64,000 bases of DNA from Actinomadura barringtoniae (GTDB taxonomy: Bacteria > Actinomycetota > Actinomycetes > Streptosporangiales > Streptosporangiaceae), in assembly GCF_017573505.1 (NCBI RefSeq), contig NZ_JAGEOJ010000013.1, forward strand, positions 1 to 64,000, in the 5' to 3' direction. Under the pieces are notes generated by a model, which was given only the letters and a program-made list of their open reading frames with translations, did not search any database and had not been told where the DNA came from. Shown here piece after piece: positions 1-8,392 of this stretch (positions within the stretch are counted from its first letter, which is position 1; each line of letters starts with the position of its first letter). A program made the translations under genes and the position numbers.

Positions 1-192
1 GGTCGGGGCCTTGTCTCCGGCCTTCTGGGCCGCCTCGACCCGGGCCTTCCACCTCTCGTTGCCGAGCAGCCAGTCAAAGGAGTTGGTCTGCAGAGCAAGG
101 AGGTCCGGGACTTCGAGCGGCTCCTTGATGCGCGCGAAGGAGACGCGGTTCGGACCGGTTGCGGTATTCGAGGCGTTGCGCGAGGCTGCCAA
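1..192 (-). CDS. rpoB: RNA polymerase beta subunit, N-terminal 64 codons (runs off the left edge)
   Basis: Beta subunit of RNA polymerase. Reading the minus strand from a TTG at 192 gives a protein beginning MAASRNAS, followed by NRVSFARIKEPLEVPDLLAL and QTNSFDWLLGNERWKARVEA. This is the highly conserved start of actinobacterial RpoB. The TTG start is supported by a GGAAGGA ribosome site six bases upstream and by the similar N-terminus of the Streptomyces protein as I remember it. Only residues 1-64 are inside the window; the catalytic parts and rpoC would lie to the left. Unlike most bacteria, rplL is not next door: a whole Mce operon separates rplL (13251) from this gene, so rpoB must rely on its own promoter. 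Confidence 0.97.
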   Translation of the reverse strand, partial: MAASRNASNTATGPNRVSFARIKEPLEVPDLLALQTNSFDWLLGNERWKARVEAAQKAGDKAPT

Positions 193-336
193 GAGTGGTC
201 CTTCCGAGGGCTCGCGGCGTAACTGACGACACGCACGCCAGACGATCCACGTCCAAGACCGGCCGAAATCCCCTGAAAAAGGGGTCAGGCAGGAGTGCTC
301 TCACACGTGGATAGTCAGAGGGCAGCGCAAAGGGGC

Positions 337-365
337 AGTGTAGCCGACTGCCACACCGCTCGCAA
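337..365 (-). promoter_or_regulatory. Probable rpoB promoter (proximal)
   Basis: On the minus strand a -35-like TTGCGA (360-365) and a -10-like TACACT (337-342) are separated by exactly 17 bases, with the rpoB start 145 bases further on. The leader between them holds a short CCCCT/AGGGG hairpin at 270-284. The element fits the vegetative sigma consensus (TANNNT, TTGNNN) and is the best promoter in the mce-rpoB gap. Its activity is inferred from sequence only. Confidence 0.6.
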
Positions 366-400
366 CTCTAGCGCCGCAGTATGCATCACAGTTGCCTTGG

Positions 401-429
401 AGCATCGCCCCTAGAGGGCCCAGAGTCAA
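401..429 (-). promoter_or_regulatory. Possible second rpoB promoter (distal)
   Basis: Minus-strand TTGACT (424-429) and GATGCT (401-406) are separated by 17 bases, about 60 bases upstream of the better promoter at 337-365. The -35 is a near-consensus hexamer and the -10 keeps only the A2/T6 positions. Tandem promoters would suit an essential gene cut off from the rplJL transcript. Weak by sequence alone. Confidence 0.4.
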
Positions 430-523
430 GAGCGGACTTGGACTTTTCGGGCTCTGACCTGCAGTGAGGAAGGCCATAGTTTAAGGTCAGGGCCCCTACT
501 GGCCGGTAAGCCTCGCAAACCGG

Positions 524-557
524 TCGAGCGATCACCCCGGGAAGGGTGATCGCTCGA
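524..557 (-). terminator. Hairpin ending the Mce operon
   Basis: A perfect 14-bp inverted repeat (524-537 and 544-557, arms beginning TCGAGCGATCACCC) with a 6-base loop lies about 60 bases past the stop of the last Mce operon gene (619) and upstream of the rpoB promoters. It lacks a long T-run, as is common in high-GC actinobacteria. Its position between two same-strand units suits an intrinsic or Rho-assisted terminator. Confidence 0.7.
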
Positions 558-618
558 CGTGGGAACGAAGCGGGAACGATGTGCAGGAAGATCGCCTGCT
601 CGAGGGTCGTGGCCAGGC

Positions 619-1650
619 CTAGGCGGAGATCACCTGGAGGTCGGAGGCGAGCCACTTGCCGTCGACCTTCACCATGGTCATCCGCATCCGGAGCGGCTCG
701 GGGAGAGCCTTCTCCTTGTCGGTGTTCTTGGCGGTCGAACGGTTGGCGTAGACGAACACCACGACCTTCTTCGGCGAGGCGCTGACCGCGCCCACCTTGA
801 TCACCGTGGTGGTCGCGACGGCCTGCTGGGTCGTGGCCGTCGAACGCACCTGCGCGGCGAGCTTGTCGTAGTCGTTGCGGAGCTTGCCCGTCGTCTGGCC
901 CGATGCGGTCTTGAAGTCGTCGTCCAGCGTCCGGTAGTCGAACGAGGACAGGTCCTGAGCCGCCCGCGAGGCCGCGAAGACCGCCTGCGAGGTGGCCTTT
1001 TCGGTCGCCTTCTGATCCCTCACCTTGAGTGCCAGGGTCACTACGCCGGCACCCAGCGCGATCACCAGGACCAGCAGCCCGGCCGTGAGGGGCGTGAGCA
1101 CCCGCCGGACCCCGCCCAGCCGCCGCTTCGGGGCGTCCTGGACCGTGGCGGCGCCGAGTTCGGCCTCGTCGTCGGCCTGCTCCTCGTCCTCGTCGTCATC
1201 GGCCTTGGTGAGCGAGATCTTGCCGTCGCCGGTGCCGTCGGCGTCCGCGGAATCTTTTTCCTCGATCCCGGACTCGGGCGCGTCCGCCTCAAGATCGTCG
1301 ATTTCGGCCTTTTCGGCCGTGCCGTCGGCGTCCTCGACCTCGACGGTCTCGTCCGTCGTGTCGGCCTCGCCGGCCTCCTCGGCTTCGGCGAGCTTGGCGT
1401 CCGCGTCCGCCTGGGCCTGAGCGGCCTCGGCCTCCGCTTCGGCGGCCTCGGCGTCCGCGGCGGCCGTCGCGGCCGCCTGAGCGAGCCGTGCGGCCTCTCG
1501 TGCGCGCTCTGCCGCCTCCTCGGCCAGCTTGGCGGCCCTCTCGGCCTCCAGGGCCTTCTCAGCCTGTGTCGCGGCCTTCGAGCCGTTGCCGTTGGCCGGC
1601 TTGCCCCCCTTGGCGGGGGTGTCGGCCTTCTCGGCGCCCTTCATCGTCAC
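619..1650 (-). CDS. Mce-associated membrane protein with long charged N-terminal coiled coil
   Basis: Single-pass Mce-associated (Mas-type) protein of 343 residues. Residues ~1-160 are low-complexity, rich in Ala, Glu and Lys (repeated AEAAEAEAEA-like heptads) and very acidic towards residue 160, so probably a cytoplasmic disordered or coiled-coil region. One hydrophobic helix follows at ~190-212. The extracytoplasmic part (~215-343) has the pattern of Mce-associated proteins (FAASRAAQDLSSFDYRTLDD, ending in LASDLQVISA), a fold related to NTF2/SnoaL. Its ATG overlaps the stop of the preceding paralogue by four bases, so it is the last gene of the Mce unit. Family members are thought to stabilise Mce complexes. 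The N-terminal tail is unusually long for the family. Substrate unknown. Confidence 0.8.
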   Translation of the reverse strand: MTMKGAEKADTPAKGGKPANGNGSKAATQAEKALEAERAAKLAEEAAERAREAARLAQAAATAAADAEAAEAEAEAAQAQADADAKLAEAEEAGEADTTDETVEVEDADGTAEKAEIDDLEADAPESGIEEKDSADADGTGDGKISLTKADDDEDEEQADDEAELGAATVQDAPKRRLGGVRRVLTPLTAGLLVLVIALGAGVVTLALKVRDQKATEKATSQAVFAASRAAQDLSSFDYRTLDDDFKTASGQTTGKLRNDYDKLAAQVRSTATTQQAVATTTVIKVGAVSASPKKVVVFVYANRSTAKNTDKEKALPEPLRMRMTMVKVDGKWLASDLQVISA

Positions 1651-2159
1651 GACGGAACCATCTCCAACTTCGACACCAGCCAGCGGTCACCGCTCCGGGT
1701 GAGGTCCATGAGGTACCGGTACGGTCTCTTCACCCCTCCGGGCACCTTCGGATTGCTCACCATGCCGTTCAGCGACACCATCACCTCGGCCGAGTCGCCG
1801 TCGATCGAGACGACGGCCGCGTCCACCTGGTCGACGGTGGACTTGGTCTGGGCCTTGGTCACCGAGTCGACGAAGATCTTGGCCTGGGTGCCGAGCTGGT
1901 TCTTCAGATCGCCGGTCGCCCCGGAGAGGATCCGGTCGAGATCCTTCTGCGCGGAGTTGTAGTCGACCGTCATCAGGTTGACGCCCATCTGCTTGGCGGC
2001 CTGCATGGCCTTGGCCCGCTGATCGGCGTCGTCCTTCTTCTGGTAGAACACCACGCCGAGCCAGACGACGGCCACCGCGAGCCCGATCACCAGGACGCCG
2101 AGAACCAGCGCCGTGACCGTGGCCGCGCCAGTGCGGGGCTCCTCGTCCGAAACCTTCAC
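1647..2159 (-). CDS. Mce-associated membrane protein
   Basis: Small Mce-associated protein of about 170 residues with a short acidic N-terminus, one transmembrane helix (residues ~13-37) and an extracytoplasmic domain with the sequence VNLMTVDYNSAQKDLDRILS that is typical of the family. It ends GDRWLVSKLEMVPS, which mirrors the end of its downstream paralogue (GKWLASDLQVISA), so the pair look like an old duplication. I chose the GTG at 2159 (MKVSDEEP); a TTG at 2183 overlapping the mceF stop is also possible. A longer frame reaching 2318 would run deep into mceF and is unlikely. It is translationally coupled to both neighbours, at the 3' end of the Mce operon. Confidence 0.78.
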   Translation of the reverse strand: MKVSDEEPRTGAATVTALVLGVLVIGLAVAVVWLGVVFYQKKDDADQRAKAMQAAKQMGVNLMTVDYNSAQKDLDRILSGATGDLKNQLGTQAKIFVDSVTKAQTKSTVDQVDAAVVSIDGDSAEVMVSLNGMVSNPKVPGGVKRPYRYLMDLTRSGDRWLVSKLEMVPS

Positions 2160-2172
2160 AGAGTCGTCATCC

Positions 2173-3660
2173 TCACTGGGCAAGAGGCCCGAGAAGCAGC
2201 CATTTCCACGAGGATTCTTCTCCCAACTGGCGGTTTCCCGCTGTCGTGGGCAGGGCGTAACGCTTGCCGTCCGGGCCGTAGACCTGGCCGGTCGCTGGAT
2301 CGTACCCGGCGAGTTCAACTGCCTTTGACGGAAGCGGGATGTACACCTTGCTCGCCATTTGCGTGGCGTTCGAGGCCGAGTCCTGCCCGTCGGACCCGGC
2401 GCCGGAGGCGGTCGTCTTGTCCTTGCCGCCCTTTCCCTTGTCCTTGCTCTTGCCGCCGGTCGCCTCGCCGGAGGCGGTGGAGCCGCCCTCGGGGAAGCCG
2501 GCGCCGTCGGTAGCGCCCGGCGGCAGCTTGGGAGCGGGCAGGAGCTCGTCGGTGGGGAAGTTGCGGGAGCCGCGGACGTCGGTCTGGGAGTTGTGCGGCA
2601 GCTTGCAGCCGCCGTCCAGGCGCGGCGTCTTGTGGCTGGTGTCCTGCGGCCAGCGGCGCTTGGTCTTCTCGTAGCCGCGGGTGCACGGGGGCGGGGCGTT
2701 GATGTTGAGCGCCAGGCCGAGGTGCTGGGTGCCGTCGCCGGGCGTCACGGTGAACGAGCCGGCGACCGCGACCGGATAGAGGATCATCAGCGAGCGCAGC
2801 CCCGCGTGGTGCGTGGTCATGATCTGGCCCGTGGTGGTCAGGTTGGCCAGCAGCACCGGCAGCGTCGGCGACAGGTCGTCGATGGTCTTGTCGATCTGGC
2901 CGACCGCGCCCGGGGTCGCGTCGATGTCGTTGCGCAGGGCCGGATCGTCGTCGCGCAGCGAGGTGGTCAGCTCGTTCAGGTTCCGCGCGAAGCCCTTGAT
3001 GTTGGCGCCCTGCGACCGCTGCGTGTCCAGGACGATCTTGCTGTTGTCCAGCAGCTGCTTGGTGTCGGGGTAGGCCTGGTCGGCGGTCTTCAGGAGCCGG
3101 TCGGTGTCGTCGAGGATCTTCTGCAGGTCGGTGCCCGAGCCGGCGAACGCCTTGTCGAGCTCGTCCACGATCGTGCCGAGGTCCTGCGGGTTCACCGACG
3201 ACACGAGCTTGTCCACGTTGCGCAGCAGCTCGGCGGTCGAGACCGGGAGCTTGGTCAGCGCGCGCGGGATCGTGTACGGCTTGCCCTCGTCCAGGTACGG
3301 GCCGGTGTTCCTGCTCGGCTGCAGGTCGATGTACTGCTCGCCGACCGCCGAACGGTTGGCCACGATGGCCGCGGTGCCCTCGCGCGGGATCCGCTTGCCC
3401 TTCTCCAGCTGGAGCTTGACCTTGATGCCGTCGCTCGTGAGCTGGATCGGCCCGACGCGGCCGACCGGCACGCCCCGGTAGGTCACCTCGGCGTTGGTGA
3501 ACACGCCGCCGGAGTCGGTGAGGTCGACGTAGGCGGTGTACTGCCGCCCGAGCGGCCCGGCGCCGACCTTGAGGTACTTGACCAGCACGATCGCGATGCC
3601 CAGCACCGTGATGATGCCGAACACGATCAGCTGGAAGATGACGCCTCGCTTGAGGATCAC
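2173..3660 (-). CDS. mceF: Mce family protein, MceF position
   Basis: Substrate-binding/channel subunit of an Mce lipid importer (495 residues). The N-terminus (MILKRGVIFQLIVFG) carries a single signal-anchor helix, residues ~5-27. The MlaD/MCE domain follows (~38-115), with VFTNAEVTYRGVPVGRVGPI and AVGEQYIDLQP, then a long helical region (~145-290), the part that forms the needle-like tunnel in known Mce assemblies. The C-terminal ~120 residues are Pro/Gly/Lys-rich and probably disordered. It is the sixth mce gene in order, which with its N-terminus fits MceF. It overlaps mceE by four bases (ATGA). A role in lipid or sterol uptake is from family knowledge; the cargo cannot be told from sequence. 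Confidence 0.9.
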   Translation of the reverse strand: MILKRGVIFQLIVFGIITVLGIAIVLVKYLKVGAGPLGRQYTAYVDLTDSGGVFTNAEVTYRGVPVGRVGPIQLTSDGIKVKLQLEKGKRIPREGTAAIVANRSAVGEQYIDLQPSRNTGPYLDEGKPYTIPRALTKLPVSTAELLRNVDKLVSSVNPQDLGTIVDELDKAFAGSGTDLQKILDDTDRLLKTADQAYPDTKQLLDNSKIVLDTQRSQGANIKGFARNLNELTTSLRDDDPALRNDIDATPGAVGQIDKTIDDLSPTLPVLLANLTTTGQIMTTHHAGLRSLMILYPVAVAGSFTVTPGDGTQHLGLALNINAPPPCTRGYEKTKRRWPQDTSHKTPRLDGGCKLPHNSQTDVRGSRNFPTDELLPAPKLPPGATDGAGFPEGGSTASGEATGGKSKDKGKGGKDKTTASGAGSDGQDSASNATQMASKVYIPLPSKAVELAGYDPATGQVYGPDGKRYALPTTAGNRQLGEESSWKWLLLGPLAQ

Positions 3661-5006
3661 GAGAGGCCCCCCGTCATGAGCTCCGGAAGGTCGGTCTGGC
3701 CGACCGCCCGTGGCTTGCCGTTGCCCGACCCGCCGGTGTCGCCTCCGCCGGTGTTGCCGTTCGACCCGCCACCGTTACCGCCGCCGTTCAGGCCCGGAAG
3801 CCCGCCGCCGGAGCCGGAGCCAGAGCCCGGCATCTGCGGCAGCACGCCGAGCGGCGACTGCTGGATCGTCATGTTCGGGACCTTCAGCATGCTGCGCATG
3901 CCCTTGCCGTCGCCCAGCAGGCCCTCGAGGTCGGTGCCGCCGAGCAGGTTGTGCAGGAGGCTCTGCATGTCCAGGTCGAGGGTGATGTTCACGTTGCCGT
4001 AGTCGCCGCGGATCACGTTGTCGAACGTGGCGGGGAACGGGTAGGTGACCAGGGCCTCGAGGTTCTTCGGCAGCGCGTCCCCGGCCTTGTTGAGGTTCTG
4101 AACGATCTTGTCGAGATCCTTCAGGTTGGCCAGCAGGTCGTCGCGCGACTGGTTGATCACGCCGGTCGTCGTCCGGCTCAGCTTGTCCAGCGCGACCAGC
4201 ATCTTGGTGAGGTCGGCGCGGTTGCGGTTCAGCACGCCGATCGCCGGGCCGGTCTTGTCGATCGTGTCGGTGATCGTCTTACGTTCGGCCGACAGCTTGC
4301 CGGTCAGCCGGTCGATGCTGTCCAGCGCCCGGGTGATCGAGCCCCGGTTGCGGTCCAGCGTGCCGGCGAACGTGTCGACCTGGTGCAGCACCGACTTGAT
4401 CGTCGACTCGCGGCCGCCCATCGCGGCCTCCAGCTCGTGCGTGATCGTGGAGACCTGCTCCAGGCCGCCGCCGTTCAGCAGCAGGGAGAACGCCGACAGC
4501 ACCTCTTCGATCTCGGTGCTGCGGGTGGTCCGCGCCAGCGGGATGAGGTCGCCGGAGGACAGCGTGCCCTGGGGCGCCTCGTTCGCCGGCGGGGACAGCT
4601 CCACGAACTTCTCGCCGAGGAGGCTGGTCTGGCCGATCGTCGCGATCGCGTTGTCGGGCAGCTTGGTGTCGCGGCGCACCTTCATGGTGACCACGGCGTG
4701 CCAGCCGCTCTGCCCGCCGGCCAGATCGATCTTGTCGACCTTGCCGACCGACACGTCGTTGACCTTGACCACCGACTGCGGCACCAGGTCCAGCACGTTG
4801 GCGAACTCGACCTTGACCGTCAGCGGGTTGCTGCCGACGTCCGGCCCGCCCGGCAGCGGGACCGAGTCCACGCCGCGGAACGAGCAGCCCGACAGGGCCG
4901 CCACCCCGGCGAGCGCGGCCACCCCGAAGCGGGCCGCCGACCGCCGCATCGAACGCGGGGCGAGAGAGCGCTGGGCGAGCGAACGCCTCAGATACCGCCG
5001 GCTCAC
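3657..5006 (-). CDS. mceE: Mce family lipoprotein, MceE (LprK-like)
   Basis: Fifth mce gene, 449 residues. A basic N-terminus and hydrophobic stretch end in a lipobox, LSGC, with Cys-41 as the predicted lipidated residue; MceE is the usual lipoprotein member of Mce operons. The MCE domain spans ~62-140 (VLDLVPQSVVKVNDVSVGKV, SLLGEKFVELSPP), followed by a long alpha-helical tunnel region to ~340 and a Gly/Ser/Asn-rich low-complexity tail (~390-440). It starts inside the stop of mceD and its own stop overlaps mceF, both four-base ATGA junctions, so expression of the three is coupled. Expected outside the membrane in complex with the other Mce subunits. Confidence 0.92.
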   Translation of the reverse strand: MSRRYLRRSLAQRSLAPRSMRRSAARFGVAALAGVAALSGCSFRGVDSVPLPGGPDVGSNPLTVKVEFANVLDLVPQSVVKVNDVSVGKVDKIDLAGGQSGWHAVVTMKVRRDTKLPDNAIATIGQTSLLGEKFVELSPPANEAPQGTLSSGDLIPLARTTRSTEIEEVLSAFSLLLNGGGLEQVSTITHELEAAMGGRESTIKSVLHQVDTFAGTLDRNRGSITRALDSIDRLTGKLSAERKTITDTIDKTGPAIGVLNRNRADLTKMLVALDKLSRTTTGVINQSRDDLLANLKDLDKIVQNLNKAGDALPKNLEALVTYPFPATFDNVIRGDYGNVNITLDLDMQSLLHNLLGGTDLEGLLGDGKGMRSMLKVPNMTIQQSPLGVLPQMPGSGSGSGGGLPGLNGGGNGGGSNGNTGGGDTGGSGNGKPRAVGQTDLPELMTGGLS

Positions 5007-6265
5007 TGGCCACCTCCAGGCAGGAGCGCCTCGACGCCGCGGACGGGCTTACGGGCGTTGTTCTGGGTCTGCGCCTTGTTGCCCTTGGCCGTCTTGCCGT
5101 TCGGCGGGGTCTCCCCCGGCCCGTAGGCGTCCGGCGGGATCGGCACGACGTCGTAGTGCGTGGTCAGCGCGGTGATCCACGACAGGTCCAGGCTCAGCCC
5201 CGACAGCACCTTGCCGATGCCGTTGTAGGGCTTGACGAAGTCCAGGCACTGCTTGGCGGGCGTGCCCACCGAGTAGGCCAGCGAGCAGATCCAGTCCGCC
5301 AGGTCGTTGAACTGGCGCAGGTCCGCGCGGTTGTGGATGGTGCCGCTGATCGGGTCGTAGGCGCGGCCCAGGTTGTTGATGGCCAGCGGACCGGCCTCCA
5401 GCACCTGCTTGAACGACGCCTGCTCCTTCACCAGCACGCCGGTGATCTGCGCGAGCTGGCGGACGTTCTTGGACAGCGCGCCGCGGTTGTCCTTGATGAA
5501 GCGCTGGACGTTGCGCAGTGTCGGCCCGAGGGTCTCCAGGGCGGCGGAGAGCTCTTCCTTCTCCCCCGCCAGCTGGCCCGACACCCCGTTCAGGTGGCCG
5601 GTGAACTGCTTGATCTGCGCGTCGTTGTCCTTCATCGCCCCGGTGATGATCCGGAGGTTCTCGATGGTCTTGGCGACGTCCTCGCGGTCGGCGCTGAGCG
5701 TGCTGAGCGCCTGGGAGCTGTCGTGGATGGTCTGCCGGATGTCGGTGCCCTGGCCCTGGAGAACGTTCGCGCCGACGTCCAGCAGCTTGGACAGCGAGCC
5801 GTCCTTGTTGGCGCCCTCGGGCCCGAGGGCCTTGTTGAGGTCGTTCAGGCTGGAGCCGATCTCGTCGACCTCGACCGGCACCGCGGTGCGGTTCACCGGC
5901 AGCGTCGCGTCGTCCTTCAGGACCGGCTGGCCCTTCTTGTAGACCGGCGTCAGCTGCACGTAGCGGTCGGCGACCAGCGTCTGGTTGACGATCATGGCCT
6001 GGACGTTGTCGGGCACCTTGTACTTGGCGTCCCACCTCAGCTCGACCTTCACCGAGTCGCCGACCGGCTGGACGCTGGTCACGTTCCCGACCTTGATGCC
6101 GAGGATGCGCACCTCGGCGCCCTTGTAGAGGCCGACGGTCTTGGTGAAGTACGCCGTCATGTGCTGCTGCTTGGGCTCCCGCAGGGCGAGCACGAGCGCG
6201 GCGGCCAGGACCGCGACGGCGAGGATCGCGCCGCCGAGCCTGAGGATGGTTCCTGAGTTACGCAC
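5003..6265 (-). CDS. mceD: Mce family protein, MceD position
   Basis: Fourth mce gene, 420 residues. Signal-anchor helix at residues ~8-28, MCE domain ~38-118 (VGLYKGAEVRILGIKVGNVT; LVADRYVQLTPVY), helical tunnel region ~125-320 and a Lys/Asn/Gly-rich tail after ~375. Length and order match MceD. It sits 18 bases after mceC, the largest gap in the mceA-F block, and overlaps mceE by four bases. Function as for the complex: a subunit of the hetero-hexameric tunnel that carries hydrophobic cargo to the YrbE permease. Cargo unknown. Confidence 0.9.
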   Translation of the reverse strand: MRNSGTILRLGGAILAVAVLAAALVLALREPKQQHMTAYFTKTVGLYKGAEVRILGIKVGNVTSVQPVGDSVKVELRWDAKYKVPDNVQAMIVNQTLVADRYVQLTPVYKKGQPVLKDDATLPVNRTAVPVEVDEIGSSLNDLNKALGPEGANKDGSLSKLLDVGANVLQGQGTDIRQTIHDSSQALSTLSADREDVAKTIENLRIITGAMKDNDAQIKQFTGHLNGVSGQLAGEKEELSAALETLGPTLRNVQRFIKDNRGALSKNVRQLAQITGVLVKEQASFKQVLEAGPLAINNLGRAYDPISGTIHNRADLRQFNDLADWICSLAYSVGTPAKQCLDFVKPYNGIGKVLSGLSLDLSWITALTTHYDVVPIPPDAYGPGETPPNGKTAKGNKAQTQNNARKPVRGVEALLPGGGQ

Positions 6266-6283
6266 GGATACCTGCCTGCTCGC

Positions 6284-7360
6284 TTACGGGAGGAAGGGCA
6301 ACGGGTTGCCCTTGTTGTTGCCGTTGCCGGACTGGCCGTTCTGACCGCCGTTCTGGTTCGGTCCGCGGGTGCCGTTGCCGCCGCCCTGGCTGGGCGGGTT
6401 CTTGATCGACGCCGGGATCGGGATGAGGTTCTGGATCCAGCTGTCGAACCAGCGGCCGGTGCCCGCCACGTCGTTGAACTGCGACACGAACGGGCCGAAG
6501 AGCTTCAGGGTCCGGTCGAGGTTGTCCTGGTTCTTCAGCAGGATCGAGCTCACCCCGCTGAGGCTGTCCAGCATCGGCTTCAGCTGCGCCTCGTTGTCCT
6601 TGATCAGCCCGTTCACCTGCTGGGAGAGCGTGACCGTGTTGACCAGCAGCTGGTGGATCACCGCGCGGCGGGCCTGCACGGCCTGCAGGACCTTGTCGCC
6701 GTCCTGGATCAGCTTGGCGAAGTCCTGGTTGCGGTCGGCCAGCAGCTGCGACACGTCCTTGGCCTTGCCGGCCAGCTCGTGCAGCTGGTCGTCGCGCGAG
6801 GCGATCGTGCCCGACAGCCGGCGCAGGCCCTGCAGCGAGGCCCGGATCTCCTCGGGCGAGTTCTTGAAGGTGTCCGACAGGGTGTCGAACGACTTGGCCA
6901 CCTGCTGGTAGTCGATCTTCTCGATCCGCTGGCTCAGCTCGCTGATCGCCGGGACCACCTCGAACGGGGTGGCGGTCCGGTCGACCGGGATCTGGCCGTG
7001 CAGCTTGCCGCTGCCGTGCGGGTCGAGCGACAGGTAGTGCGAACCCAGCACCGTCTTGATCTTGATCTCGGCGCGGGTCATGTCGCCCAGCTTCACGCCG
7101 TCGTTCACCTGGAAGGTGACCTTGACGTGGTCGTCGTCGAGGCCCAGCGCGGTCACCTTGCCGACCTTGACGCCGGCGATCCGCACCTCCTCGCCCGACT
7201 TCAGCCCGGCGGCCTCCTTGAAGGCCGCGGTGTGCTTGGTCTGGCCGTTGATGAACGGGATGCCGCCGAGGTTCATCGCCACGACCAGCACCACGATGAT
7301 GATCGCGAAGCCGACGAGGGCGATGGGGACGGGATTGCGCTCCCGGAAGGGGATCCTCAT
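6284..7360 (-). CDS. mceC: Mce family protein, MceC position
   Basis: Third mce gene, 358 residues. N-terminal signal anchor (MRIPFRERNPVPIALVGFAI onward), MCE domain ~40-118 (GLKSGEEVRIAGVKVGKVTA; GSHYLSLDPHG), helical region to ~300 and a Gly/Asn/Gln-rich low-complexity C-terminus. It abuts mceB (stop of mceB directly before its start). The Gly/Asn tail is typical of MceC/D proteins of actinobacteria. A longer competing frame over the same span (6258-7370) has shadow composition and no MCE motifs. Confidence 0.9.
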   Translation of the reverse strand: MRIPFRERNPVPIALVGFAIIIVVLVVAMNLGGIPFINGQTKHTAAFKEAAGLKSGEEVRIAGVKVGKVTALGLDDDHVKVTFQVNDGVKLGDMTRAEIKIKTVLGSHYLSLDPHGSGKLHGQIPVDRTATPFEVVPAISELSQRIEKIDYQQVAKSFDTLSDTFKNSPEEIRASLQGLRRLSGTIASRDDQLHELAGKAKDVSQLLADRNQDFAKLIQDGDKVLQAVQARRAVIHQLLVNTVTLSQQVNGLIKDNEAQLKPMLDSLSGVSSILLKNQDNLDRTLKLFGPFVSQFNDVAGTGRWFDSWIQNLIPIPASIKNPPSQGGGNGTRGPNQNGGQNGQSGNGNNKGNPLPFLP

Positions 7361-8392
7361 CTACTTGCACCTCGCGTTCTCGTTCACGATCGCGGGCGTC
7401 TGGTAGACGGGGCCACCGGGGAGCCGCACCTTGGCGTCCAGGCCGCAGATGTACATGTTGAACCAGCCGCCGTAGGAGGAGATGTTGATCAGCCCCTCCA
7501 TCCGCTTCGGGGTCCGCTTCAGGCCCTTGTCGATCACGTCGCCGTTGCGGTTCAGCGTGTCGGACAGGGCCTTCAGGCCGGCCACGTCGTCCTTGATGCT
7601 CGGCCGGGCGTCATGCAGCAGGTCGGCGGTGGTGCCGGTCAGCCCGTTGATCGCGTCGACCGAGTCGAAGATCGCCTTGCGGTCGTCGGCGACCCCGCTG
7701 ACGAAGCCGCGCAGGTCGGTGACCAGCCGGTCGACCTCCTGGTGGCGCTCGTCGATGGTGCCGAGAACGCTGTTCAGGTTGTCGATGACCTCGCCGATGA
7801 CCTTGTCACGGTCGGCGAGCGTGTTGGTCAGCGAGGCGACGTGCGAGAGCAGGCTGTTGATCGTGCCGCCCTCGCCCTGGAGGGTCTGCACGATCTGGAA
7901 CGCCAGCTTGTTGACGTCGTCGGGCTCCAGCGCCTTGAACAGCGGGCGGAACCCGTTGAACAGCACGGTGAGGTCGAGCGCGGGCTTGGTCTGCGCGACC
8001 GGGATGGTCCCGTTCGGCCGCAGGTAGTCGTTCGCCGCGCCCGGCCCCTCGGTCAGCGCCAGGTAGCGCTGGCCCATCAGGTTGCGGTAGCGGACCGAGA
8101 CGTTGGTCGAGGCGGGCAGTCCGGCCTCGAAGACCCCGGACTTCTGGACGCTGAAGGTCACCTCGGCCTGGTTGCCGTTGTGGAGCTTGATGCTCTCCAC
8201 CTGGCCGACCTGGACGCCGGCGACGCGCACGTCGTCCTTGTCCAGCAGCCCGGCGACGTCGGTGAAGATCGCCTTGTACTTGCGGGTCTCGCCGAACCGC
8301 AGGTTGGAGATCGTCATCGCCAGCACGCCGGTCGCCAGCGAGGTGAGCACGACGAAGATCAGCAGCTTGACCGCGGCGCTGGTCGTCTTCAC
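7361..8392 (-). CDS. mceB: Mce family protein, MceB position
   Basis: Second mce gene, 343 residues, starting at GTG. Signal anchor at ~7-28, MCE domain ~38-115 (VAGLLDKDDVRVAGVQVGQV; RNLMGQRYLALTEG), then tunnel-type helices. The C-terminus keeps the MceB/MceC-like CGLDAKV..NENARCK segment with two cysteines (~317 and 342) that could form a disulfide outside the cell. It overlaps mceA by four bases and mceC follows at once. Its size is the usual one for MceB. Confidence 0.9.
   Translation of the reverse strand: MKTTSAAVKLLIFVVLTSLATGVLAMTISNLRFGETRKYKAIFTDVAGLLDKDDVRVAGVQVGQVESIKLHNGNQAEVTFSVQKSGVFEAGLPASTNVSVRYRNLMGQRYLALTEGPGAANDYLRPNGTIPVAQTKPALDLTVLFNGFRPLFKALEPDDVNKLAFQIVQTLQGEGGTINSLLSHVASLTNTLADRDKVIGEVIDNLNSVLGTIDERHQEVDRLVTDLRGFVSGVADDRKAIFDSVDAINGLTGTTADLLHDARPSIKDDVAGLKALSDTLNRNGDVIDKGLKRTPKRMEGLINISSYGGWFNMYICGLDAKVRLPGGPVYQTPAIVNENARCK

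Noticed and set aside
559..1962. Long plus-strand frame (467 codons) across the two Mce-associated genes
   Set aside because: Antisense to well-supported genes with overlapping start/stop junctions; no known motifs; Arg/Gly/Leu-rich composition is that of the GC-driven shadow frame.
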